From the NCBI GenBank assembly GCA_047967505.1, contig CM106538.1: 64,000 nucleotides of DNA, one strand, 5' to 3'. The stretch is from Dipteris shenzhenensis. Lineage: Eukaryota; Polypodiophyta; Polypodiopsida; Gleicheniales. Shown here piece by piece: positions 10,117 through 22,092 of this stretch (positions are counted from its first letter, which is position 1; every line of letters begins with the position of its first letter). A program made the translations under genes and the position numbers. The notes beneath the pieces are model-generated. The model did not search any database. It was not told the DNA's origin and saw nothing but the letters and a program-made list of their open reading frames with translations.

Positions 10117-13100
10117 AGGTTTGTTTTATTTGATAAATGAAATTTACCACTATCCATCTTCTTAAATTTAAAGAAAAAGGGATTTATGAATTAAGAAGTA
10201 TATGAAGTTGCCCATCTTTGTCATAATGCGGTGGGCTGCTGGAAGAAGGTGAGATGAGGGAGGAATACACTTAAGACGTTGGGGAGCTTGGGATCTCCTC
10301 TCGGTCTGGGAGAGTTGGAGAGTTTTTTGTTGGGAAGAATTTCGAGGAAAGGGCATACAATGTTTTGGAGCTTGTGCACTCATATATGTGGTACCCTTTG
10401 AGGCTAAGTCCCTTGGTGCTGCTGTTGATTCAATACCTTAATTGATGTTTAATTTAGGAAGACTTGGTGTCACAAAGATCAAACGAATAGTGAAGCATCT
10501 TACAGTGTTTGGGTGCATTGCAAATGTGCATTCTATCAAATGCACTTTTGTTGATTATGTGAAGAAATTGTTGGCCACATAGGTCATCTGTGTGACATGC
10601 GTACTGTATTCCATGGGATCAAATTCATTTTTCTCATTTATTTATTATTGTTTACCGTGCATATGGTACCAATCAACGTGTGAGCTCTTGTGTGAGTTCT
10701 TTTCATAGTACTTTATATGCCGCTGGTCATCTTTGTCAGCAAATCCTATGGGTAGATCATCATCAGTTTCAGTGGTACTGATTTCCATGGTTTTCATCAT
10801 CGAAGACTTCTTACCGTGATCATCGAGTCACCGTGGGTGATAAGATGTTGAAAGCTAGTGCATGAGGTGGATTTCTCACTTGTTAGAATTATTTTCTGCT
10901 GTAAGGCTTTTTTGGTGTTACTGGATCATCCTACTCCTGAAATTGGATTATGAGCATGTCCGATGTCGTACCAGATTCCTAACATCTTCATATAGGGCCT
11001 TGGGGGTGAACCTTGGTGTCTTAGGCAATGGTGCTTGGATAATGAGGCCAAAATGAGATTGTTGCGGATGTAATCTGCGAGACCAGATATCTTTTGAGTA
11101 TTTTCTTAGATTCTACAGGTTGGCCCAAATCACTCACATGCACACTAGATCAAGACCTAACCATTGGTTTCAGCTTGGGGTTAATCAGAGTTTTCTTGCA
11201 GGCTAGCAAACCTAGAATAATATGCTTATTCTAGGCCTTATGTTAATTGATCGTGTGCATGGGGGAAAACTTGTGAAGAAAGACTAATTTGTAATTATAT
11301 AGTTTACTTCTATTTATTAAAAGCTATCTAGGTTGGGTTTGATTGTTTTTTATTAATTAATCCCAACTACTTAGTTTAGCTTTTTGATTTCTAAAAGCTA
11401 GCTTTCTTACTTTTCGTAGCTTTTCTAATTTTAGAGCTTCTATTTGGCTAGTTCTCCTTCGAGCGTTTAGAGTTGGCTAAGGTCATCTTCTTCTTTTATA
11501 GTTTGATAGTTACCAGTGTCCATAGGGTCTCTTGCTTTGTAGGTCAATACGATGTTGTTGATAGTTCAGGTTGTAGGAAAGCCCTTACAGAAGGCTTCAT
11601 TAAATAGCTTGGCCAGGATTTGTGCAAGTATCTCCTAGTCACGAGTGAAGTGTTTTGGTTTCATGATCCTTGGCGCTACCATTTTGAAGCTTCTTTATTG
11701 GTAGTTGCGAGGTCGTTAAGAGGTGAAGCTGATGGGACGCAGATATCTGAGATGGCTAACTGGACTTGTTGGGGACATCATATAGAGTGTTGTCATATGT
11801 CTTTCAAAGACCAGTCCTAGATGGGGCATGCGGCTCTAAGAGTTTTATCCAAAACTCTTAGGAGTTACTACCATACAGGATATTCAGAAGACGCTGGTCA
11901 TGGTGAGCCAAAAACTGTCGTTTCTTGCACCCCACCAAGCATCGGTACTCTCTGCTTGTTTGATCTTTGTCAGGTGCTCTTGTTTGGTTTTAGTGCGAGC
12001 GTTGCCTAAGAGTGTTGCATTTGTCATCATACCAACTATTTTGGGGAATGGACCCTTCAGTGGGTTTCCACAATGACCTGACCATGTAAAGGAATGAGTG
12101 TTATGTGGCGATGTTAATAGACCAAGTGAGGAGGTGGACTTTGGCATTGAGAGTGGGCTGATTTTCATGTCTACTAGAATGTGGCTAAGTCGCTACCATA
12201 GATCTGATCTCGAGAATGGTCGAGTCATATTGGCAAAGGTGGTGGGATAGGTTGGGGTAAGACTGGGTGGAAACAGATGTGTGAGTGATCGGCTCTCGGC
12301 ATGAGTGGATAAAACTGTGAGACTGGAGATCTAGGAGGCAAAAGCTGGAGCCCCTATGACATAATCTACAGTGCTGTGGCCGCTCCCATGAGTGTTACAG
12401 GTTAATCGCTCTGATCCTGGCTGTCTAGACAGGCCATTATGTATGACCAACTCACATGTCCAGTAAGTACTGCCATTAGTGTGTAATGTGGCCTGCTCAT
12501 GATATGCACTGAAAGTTGTGCATGATCTCTGCTTGTGGGTTATGTGTGTGTGTGTGGAATGATATCCCTGGGCACTCACTCGCCGACAACAAACTGATTG
12601 GGTTTTGGCTAAGCTTCGGAAAAAGCTTGAGTATTGGAAACTGGCAACCTGGCCTTTGCACGTTCATCTTCGAATAGTGCAGTCCATCCTTGTGGCATAT
12701 ATTCAATTTTACTTGCCATTGATCATGTTCACTAAGGCAGATCTTACTTCTTTCATGTCTGTCTTTATGGAAATTTTCTGGCGATCCAAACATGGCAAAA
12801 AAAGTCTCAGGCTGCTTTCGATGCATCACATTTGTTCTCCCAAGATGCATGGTGGATTGAACATCACGGATATTCATGTGCATATTCTTGCCCACAGGGG
12901 GAAAATGTTGCTGCAATTTCTACAAGGTGATCAGCCTTGAGCTCTTATGATTAGGACTCTAGTCACTCATATCAGTATTTCTACGTTTGGTCATTGGCAA
13001 CTCGATCAATGGGATTTCTTTTTTGGCTGCACTGATGGCACTTTGCCTGGCTGCCCTTTTGTCTCCTGCTTGCTTCTTGACTGGAAGCATGTTCTTTCTC

Positions 13101-16100
13101 ATCTGGAATGGAATGGACAGCAATCTTTGCTTGGGAATTCTTTGAGAGCTGAAAGCATTCACTGGTCGAAAGTCTTTTAGTCTCCCTTGGCTTTACAGGA
13201 ACCTTGACGTTCCTACTTTGTCTCGTTTAAAGGCACCTCGGTTGCTGATGTTATAGATGATGCTGGTACTGTGCTCCCCTTTTCTCTAGTAGCCACTACA
13301 TATGGATTGGGCTCTCATTATCGTCCTTTGTGGCAACAAATTACTTCTATGCTTTCGCCTTTTGTTCCGATTCCTCCTTTGGAACTCCAGGACTGGCTGG
13401 AAGATCGGACTTTGACTTCTCCAGGGTCCTCTTCTCGTCCTTTAAGGCTATCTCAGGTTACTGTACCTGCATTGTATAAAATCCTTTTGCCTCAACCTTG
13501 GGTTTCAGAGAGAGGTGATTCTGTTTGGCGAATGCATCGCCCAGCCAAGTGGTGGAGGAAAAGATTACAGCAACTTTGGGCCTATAAAGTACCGCTTCGG
13601 CAACATGCTTTCTTTTGGCGAGTTCTTTTGGGAGTGTTTTCATATGGACAGCTATTAGCTCATCGACACATTGCTTTTGCACTTTGCCACAGATGTATAG
13701 CTTCTTCGGAGATTGTGCCTAATACTGCTAATCCATGATGTTCTCATTTCATCAAGCTCCTCTCCTTCAACCACACCGGCAGCTGACTCAGATGCATGGA
13801 AGTCTGTAACAAAAGTTTGTGATCTGTCAACGGTGACGAAAAGCATTAGTCCATGCTTTTCTCTGGTCTGTTGCATCAGTGTGTCTCTCCGTCGATGCAT
13901 CTCAATCAGGTGGAGCCCAACACAGACCTGATTGTGAAAATGTATCAGCCATGTGAGTGGACCAAAGCAATGCCCCTCCTGAAAGAGGCAGTGATATCGT
14001 CCTTGGATCTCATAGTAGACTGGGCAGACACATAGAAAATGCTTTTCCGTCTCGATCTCCTCCATCTGGCATAGTGTGCAAGTCCTTTGCTCTCTGGGTA
14101 TGCCTGCTGCTCTCCCTACCTCAATCCGCAGCTGATGTGATGAGACTCGTAACTGACCAATGGCGATCCTCGATGCATGTGGGACTCTCCTGTCCTCGAG
14201 ATACTGAGGTCTGATGACAAGACTGTGCTCTGAGATCCTCAAGAAGTGGTCATGGTAGAAGTGGATCTTGGTGGAGAGCTCCTCTCCTCCCCAAGTCCTA
14301 GATGTATGGAGCTGGAGGAGGTCCAACCGTATGATACCGTTGATTTCATCTCGTGGGATCATCTCGAGTGGTGCGTCCAGACTGTACTGGAAGGGAGGAA
14401 ATTTGTCCATTTGAACGCCGTGACTACCAAACCACGTGGATATCCGTGCGTACCATGCCGTATGAACACTGCTCTCTGCTAGTCGCCTGGAGGACTCTAA
14501 TGCTAACCTCGGTAGTCTCCACTGGGGTAAGGCCATGAAGGAAAGTCACTGTCTGAAAGATGGCATCAACCTGGAGAGGGGTCATGGCAAACTCTGCTTG
14601 TATAATCTGATGGGGGATTGAGGGTTTACTCCGAATTATCCTGGATCCCATGGTCACCTGTAGCCACTCAAATCTCTTCCACTCAGTCGTGCTGAAATAT
14701 CACTCCCCCAGAAAGGTGCTACATACATGGCAGTTGATCTCACCAGCGTGTCAAAAAGCCAACTCTTCGTCGGGGGGTCCTAGAAGTGTGCCTGGAAGCA
14801 TCGCCTCTCTAGTCAGGCTGTGTAAGACTGCACTATCTCCACAGGCTCGCCACAGTATGTGAAACTATGGTGATGGGACACTGCTCGCGAGGTGTTGAAG
14901 ATCATAACCTTGGTCTTCCCAAGGTTAACTGTCAAGTCTCTCTCTTTGCAGAACATCTCCAGAGCCTCTAGATGTTTCTGCAGTCCCTCTGCTGTAGGAT
15001 GATATGAGGACTATGTCATCGGCGTACATCAATATCTGCACCATCAGGTCAGCCAGGAGCGAATCCTCTCCACCTAGTCAATTGACAAAAGAAGGGATCT
15101 TGTCGATATAGAGCCCGAAAAGAGTCGGTGATAGGGGGCAGCCTTGTTTTACTCTGATAGTGCTCTCAACCTAGATAGGCCTCCTAGAGCCCGTACCCTC
15201 CCTCTGAGAGATTGATATAGGCTCATGACCACCCAAATCATGATCTCTAGGAGCTGTAGCTCCTGTAACCTCCTGATAAGGCGAGAGCGTGGGACAGTAT
15301 TAAATGCCTTACGGAAGTCTACGAAGCATGTGTAGACTTTCTGATGCCTCGACTTCGCCTCCTCAATAATAGCCTGCAGGCTGATCTCCCTCTCTAGTAC
15401 TGACCCATATATCTCAGCCAAAGTGTGGCCAATCATAAGAGTGCAGTAGTTCGCAGTGTCCATGGGATCACCTGGCTTGTGTATCGGTACTATGGTAGTG
15501 GTGCTCCAGGTAGGTGGGAAGCCATGGCATACGGCATGGTTGAAAAGTTGTGCTAAGATCGGGGTCAGGATCTCTTGTCCATGCGCAAAATGCTCAGTGC
15601 GTAGCCCCTCATGATTTGGTGATCACTGGTCATGGAGCTAAAGAAGGGCAGCTGGCACAATTTGCGAAGTAAACAAATGACATGTGGTGGGTCTGGGCAT
15701 AGAGGACATATCAGGTGGTGCCTGACCTCGGACATCATATAGAGAGCAAGCATATGTGTGCCGGACTGCAGGATCTGTGATGGGAATGGGTGACTTCCCT
15801 TCTGACAAGAGCCTCCATCTCGTAGTAGGATCTCCCCTGTGAAAGGAACTGATCACCTCATCCATCTTGTGCATGAGGAAAGCCCGCTTCTAACGCCGTG
15901 TCACTCGGCGTGAGATCTGTTGTGCCGTTGGTGAAATCAAATGTCCAAGTGCTCGCTCACGTGTAAGGTGGGCTCTCATCTCTCTGCACTCATCATCGAA
16001 CCAGGGGTTTCGGGGCATCTTCCCGTGTGGAACACATGTAGATCATGTCGTGGGAAAGGGCAACATCTTACCTTCTGTATATCGGTGGCAACATCCTGTA

Positions 16101-19100
16101 TCACTAATATAAGGGTGTCTGATGCATGTGCGAGGTCCATTCCATCTCCAAGTAGTACTGGAAGCTCAGAAGCCTGGTGGCTCATTTACACCGAATCAAG
16201 AGCACGATCAAAATGAATCTGAACGCGAGTGGGTGGTGGGGCCCTCCTCATGGCTGGCGTGGTGACCGATATACATAAGGTAAGATATGAGTTGTCGGCT
16301 CTGAATGGAGGCGGCACAGTAAAATCATGTATCCGTGGGGCAAATGCTAGTGGACCGAGCAGGTAGTCTACCGTACTACTCCCCCCTCCATGTGGGAAAC
16401 ATGTGAGCCCGCCAGATGATGGCCATCTTCAGAGACTGCTATATATGATCAAGTCATGTATAGCCTCCAGTTCGAGTAGATGTCTCCTCTTCCATATGCT
16501 GTTAGTGGTGCATCTGCATCTGCTGACTGCCTCACGATCCCCAGCTCTGTTGTATCCATCTCCAATTACTATGAGGGAATCCTCATCGAAATCTAACAGG
16601 CCCACCTGTCTGTTCCCAGTACGTGCATTGAAGTCACCAAGGAGGAGAGTCCCCCCGTCTCTGGAGAACTCTGTGATGTCATCATGAATAGTCTCATATG
16701 GGCTGTGCCCGTTTGCACAAAAGATGATGTGTTTGGGGGAAAGTAACACACTGCAATGAAGGTCGGCTGTGTGTCTGGTAACTGAACACGAATCCACATG
16801 TGCCGTGCATGCTCCTCCCTTCGTATCATAGATAGGAGTGGCCTCAAATGTGACGTGAAGAGAACAGCCATACCTCCGGATCCTTGTACCCCACTATCCC
16901 TCCTCAGCTCCCTCCCTTCGTATCATAGATAGGAGTGGCCTCAGATGTGATGTGAAGAGAACAGCCATAACTCCGGATCCTTGTACCCCACTATCCCTCC
17001 TCAGCTCCCTCCTATGGGCGGACTCCCATGTGTATCTTGTCACTGTGGGTAGCCCTCTCTCACTCAGAGACCACCCACAGATTTCCATGGCTGACTCAGA
17101 TACAGGTTGAGGAGCGCAAGGCGCTCATGCCTCAGAGAGATGCAGCCCGAGCTTTGGGCAAGTGGGCAGTGATCAGGGATGGCAGACTCATCACAGGCAC
17201 TTTGAGGCGTGCTCCCACAGTGCTTAGAGACGACAGACCAGCAGATATAGCCCCATCTCCACCTCCTGCTACGACCGCTTGATGGGACAGGGCCCATGGG
17301 ACACACCACCCGTCAGATAGTCTACGCATCGCTGTATGGAACTGCAATGGTTCTTTTACAGCACAGCCAGGCAATCTACGGGGGGCATTCTTTGGGAGAG
17401 ATATCATCTTTTTCACGGAGACACACGAGAGTCCAGAGAGACCTTTGCCACGAGTGACAGGGTATACATGGAGATCTGCCTTCAGGCAGCACACTCGAAC
17501 ATTTGGAGTGAGAGGATCTGGAGGAGTGGCCATTTTGTACAGAGAGCATCTCGATCGGATCATCACAGTGGAGAGAGCGGATTCACATGCCCGATTCTTG
17601 TGGGTACGCATCTGCCGCAGAGCCCCTCAGCGAGATCTTTTTATTGCAGTTTGCTACTTCCCCCCGGCGCAGTCGATCTATTCTTCCACTGGACCAGGCC
17701 AGTCCATATTTGAGGATCTCTCAGCGGACATTGCAGATTTTTCACATCGCGGAGAAGTCATCCTTTTAGGAGACTTCAACGCGAGGACCTCAGACAGACA
17801 GGCCCTCAGTTATGACTTCATGGAGGATCCGGTCATACTCCCACCATTTCACGATGATAGCCTCTGTCGGACTTCATCAGACTGCACAGTACAGCCCACA
17901 GATCAGGGACGTTAGTTACTGGAGCTCCTCACCTCGCACAGTATGGTCATTTATAACGGCTTGTCCAGGTGGCCACAGTCTTCCATGCCTACATTCTCTT
18001 CTGCTTCTGGACGTGGTACTAGCGTGATCGACTACATCATAGGTCCCCCGACTCTAGTCCCTTCCATCCATAGCCTTACTGTTAGCCCCTTCATGCCCTC
18101 TGCGGACCATGCACTCATCCACTTTACTTTGACTAATGTCTCCCATGACCCACCCCCCCCTCGTTATCATGACCGCCAACCCTATTACGAGGTTCATTTC
18201 GACCACCAGTTCGATGATGTATATAGCCAGAACCTCAGCCGCCTACTCCGTCCTCATCTATTAGATGCTCTACCATCCACGCAGGACCGGTGGGAACTTG
18301 TACATACTTCACTCGTTTCTGCCGCTCACATGTCGTTCCCTGCCACATGTCATTCGTCTAGTCCCCCACCGGTTGGTCTTGTTCCTTGCAACGGTTGGTA
18401 TGACGAGGAGTGTAAGGAACTCCGCAGGAAACTTCACCTTGAGACCAAGGAGAAGTCTCCCCTCCTTGCCGAAACCAAGAGAGACTACAAGTGGTTGGTT
18501 AGGCGCAAGAAACGCCAATTTCTAGCCCGGAATGAGGAGGAGCTGAGAAGCTTGCTTTTCAGTTGTGACTCCAAGGAATTCTGGAGAAAATTCCTCCGCT
18601 CGAAGTCTCAGAGCCCCCTCACAAATCCACGTGTCTGGTCTGCATACACTTCAGCTCTATGCGATGTTCCAGATCAGCCAGCCATCGATTTATCCCATTC
18701 CCCTAGGCCAGCTTCATCTAGTCTCTTCACACCAGAGAGTGTCCGTGCAGCAGTCCACCGATTGAAGAATGGGAGAGCTAAGGATCATGATGGATTGCAA
18801 GCGGAGTATGTAATCCATGGGATTGATGCCTTAGATTTTGTTCTTTCCCGTCTCTTCAATGAGTCTGTTTGTACAGGCCTACCACAGTCCTGGTTAGGCA
18901 ATACCATAGTACCTATCCACAAGTCGGGGGACCCTATGGAGCCGTCGAATCACAGGACCATCATGATTGGCCACGTTATGGCCAAGATCTATGCATCAGT
19001 TTTGGAAAGCTGTATAAATGACCATGCCGAGAGGACAGGACTCAGAGCCAGAGGGCAGGCTGGATTTCGCAGGGATCATTCGACACTTGACCACATCCTC

Positions 19101-22045
19101 ACACTCAGGGCACTGGTAGAGGAGGCGAAGTCACGAAGGCAACGGCTTTATTGTTGCTTCGTGGACTTCAGGAAGGCATTTGACACAGTTCCGCGATTCA
19201 GATTGTTTCAGAGGATTCGTCAAATGGGCTTCAGTGGAGAGATACAGTGGGCTATCATGGCTTTGTATGAGAGGGTCACTGGTCGGGTTCGGACACGTGA
19301 GGGGCTCTCAGAGGAGGTATGCAGCATGATTGGGGTGAAGTAGGGTTGCCCGCTCTCTCCTACTCTCTTTGGATTATATATTGATGAGCTAGAGATGTTT
19401 ATACAGATGACAGGCGGTGTGGGCTCTACTCTCTCAGGATCCTCCATTCCTATCCTCCTGTATGCGGACGATGTGGTTCTCATTTCCTCTACTGCTCAGG
19501 GCCTCCAGGCACATATTGAGGCACTCCACAGGTTTTGCCAGGACAGGGGGTTGACCATAAACCTTGGCAAGACCAAGGTTATGGTTTTCAACACCTCTGA
19601 TCGTATTTACAGCACGGATGAGTTTTGCTTCACATATGACGGACAGCCCATTGAGCTTGTTAGAGAGTACACTTATTTGGGGGCAGTTTTCAGGGGACCG
19701 GTTTTCACCATGACATATGCAGCACGAGATAGGATTAGTAAAGGGTATGCTTCGTTGGCTCATCTTGAGCGTCAGTGTTTTCAGTCCCACTTTCAGCATC
19801 CCGATACGAAATCCTTGCTTTTTGATACATTGGTGAGACTAGCTGCGATGTATGCAGCTCCTTTCTGGGCAGGAGGCCTCGGCGCCGCAGATTGGAGACG
19901 AGTAGAGAGGTTACAGATCATCATGTTCTCTCGGCTCATTAGGGCCAAGGCTACAGTTCCGCACGAGATCATGCTAGCAGAGTTTGGAGCTACTCCCCTT
20001 GCATTGGATGCAGCGTTTCAGTCGGTCATGTATTTGCATAGGGTTAGGGAATTTGGAGACTCAGCAGCAGGCAGAGCTCGGTTGCCATGGTTAGCACTTG
20101 CATCTTCTACGGAGTTGGCACGATCTGGGGCCCGATACTGCTGGTACTTCAGACTCACTAGGTGGCTCACATCTCTTGGACTAGACATGGATAGACTGCC
20201 TCCCTTCCGATACAGCATAGATGCCCCTCATCTCGAGTTGACTCACCACGAGCTTAGCCAGGTCACGAGAGCAGACTTGCTGCAGCTTCATACGTATCGC
20301 ACTTGGATTTATCCCACGCAGCTTCCGACGAAGATGGCCACATATCGTGACCACTTCCTTCGGATCTTAGAGGATGGATTTGTCATTCCACCAGGCTATA
20401 CAGGTATCCACATGTCCCACTCACTGAGGATTGCCCTTGGCCAGCTTAGAGTCTCTTCGCATCAGCTCGAGATAGAGGCTGGTAGGATGCGACGCATGGA
20501 GGATGGACGGCGACCAGGCCGAGAGACCAGGATCTGCCCTTGTTGCACCATGGGAGAGGTGGAGTCAGAGGAGCACTTCATTTGCAGATGCCCGCTATAT
20601 GATGAGCTCAGAGGTAGATTCCACTGTCTCTTCACGGATGGCTTTGGACCTCTCTCACAAGTGATGGACTACGAGGATTAGCATTGCCTAGCTCTTTATG
20701 TCAGGGAGGCCACTATGCTTCGACGAGACTACCTCAGAGACCATCAGCACAGACCGGAGCGTGATAGAGCCCAGCCTGATAGAGCTCAGGCACACGCTTT
20801 ACCAGAGGACAGAGACCAGGAGGAGCACGAGGAGGTCAGAGCTCACACAGGACACATGCCTCCACCCTGTGGATGTACATATGAGATGGTTTGTAGACGC
20901 CGCAGGATCTTGTTACATAGGGGACGTACTCGTCGCTTCATCTCCAGACGATCCAGGATGATGGCATCTTTTCGGAGGAGACTTACTCATGGAGATCTCG
21001 CCCCACCAGCCGCTCACCTCACCTTTGCTCAGATTTGTACTCTCATAGCAGGAGGCAGAGTCGATGGACAGGATTTCCAGTATTATTTTGGTTCTCAGAC
21101 TCCGTGACACCTGGACTTGTATCTTTGCATTGGCATATTGTACTCATCCCCCCATTTTGCACCTAGGGGCGGTTTCCTTGCATCTAGTTTACTTTGTATT
21201 TAGGCTCAGATTTGACATTATGTACTTTCACTTGCATTGTATTGCGTAGCACTTAGATGATATTCGACGATGCCTCTTCTTTGTGGCACGTTGATTTTGT
21301 GCTATCTTGTATGCAGAGTTCTTGATGTCCCATGGGCCCATTTTGGCCTTTAGTGGACAATATTACACTTTCTTTCTTTCTTTCTTTCTGGGCTTTCATG
21401 TGTCTCGGTGTAGAAGATCACATCTCTGTTATTGTATGTCTCCAAGAACCCCCCTGGGTCGGACCAGAGGGTGCCATTACAATTCCACACTGCCATCCTC
21501 AATTTGTTTTGCATACTCGCCCCATCGTTCAGACACCGTCATGTGCTGTCCCCTTCTCCTGCATCTCATACTTCTTTTTCTGCCCTCTCTTGAATGATCA
21601 CCTTGCCATCTCTGTAAACTGCCCATTTCCCCTCTTGTCTTGCAGCCATCACCCACACCATTCCTTCCCTTCTATGCTGGAGTATGAGATTATCTAGAAA
21701 GATTTTGGTCCCCTTCAGTGCTGCCCGTGTACTCATGAGGGTGGATCTATCTATGGCTGTTCGTAACTTTACAACGAAAGGCCTTGTCAGCCACTCCACC
21801 GGAGCCTCGGACTCCGCTATCTCTTCTCAACTCTCTTCTGTGAGCTGATTCCCATGTGTATCCAGTCACTGTAGGCAGCCCTCGCTCCAGACTTTCATGT
21901 GTTTCGGTGTAGAAAAGCATATCTCTATCATTATATGTCTACAGGAAACCCCCTGGGTCAGACCATAATGTGCCATTACAATTCCATACTGCTATTTTCA
22001 GTCCGATATGTGCACACATCCTATGAGCTCAACACCGTCAACAAA

Positions 22046-22092
<47 letters not shown>

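Larger units (their letters stand above)
13700..17060 (-). mobile_element. LINE-A2, 3' portion (split by LINE-A copy 2)
   Basis: The minus strand carries, from 17060 downward, the rest of the endonuclease ([44 protein letters not shown]), the linker, RT ([13 protein letters not shown] near 15320; YADDIVLIS near 15020), thumb ([15 protein letters not shown]) and the C-terminal finger (CTLC...EKHFLCVC near 14070-14020). Its endonuclease stops in mid-domain at 17060 and resumes upstream at 21390, so copy 2 is nested inside it. Frameshifts and stops are many. It diverges clearly from the copy 1/copy 2 subfamily. Confidence 0.85.
17061..21390 (+). mobile_element. LINE-A copy 2 (5'-truncated, nearly intact ORF2, (TTTC)n tail)
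   Basis: The element starts at 'cactcagagaccaccc', holds the end of ORF1, a full ORF2 in one frame with three amber codons, a 260-bp 3' UTR, and ends in (TTTC)n at about 21369-21389. It sits inside LINE-A2: host endonuclease sequence leaves off at 17060 and resumes at 21390. It lies in the first visible intron of the host gene in sense orientation. Its good state and nested position make it the youngest LINE-A insertion in the window. A target-site duplication is not obvious. Confidence 0.9.

Noticed and set aside
17280-17282. TGA as a selenocysteine codon
   Set aside because: Land plants lack the selenocysteine machinery; leaky readthrough or re-initiation is the more sensible reading.
13700-21390. 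LINE-A2 (minus) and LINE-A copy 2 (plus) as one twin-primed insertion
   Set aside because: The two differ clearly in sequence, and LINE-A2 resumes at 21390, so this is nesting rather than a 5' inversion.
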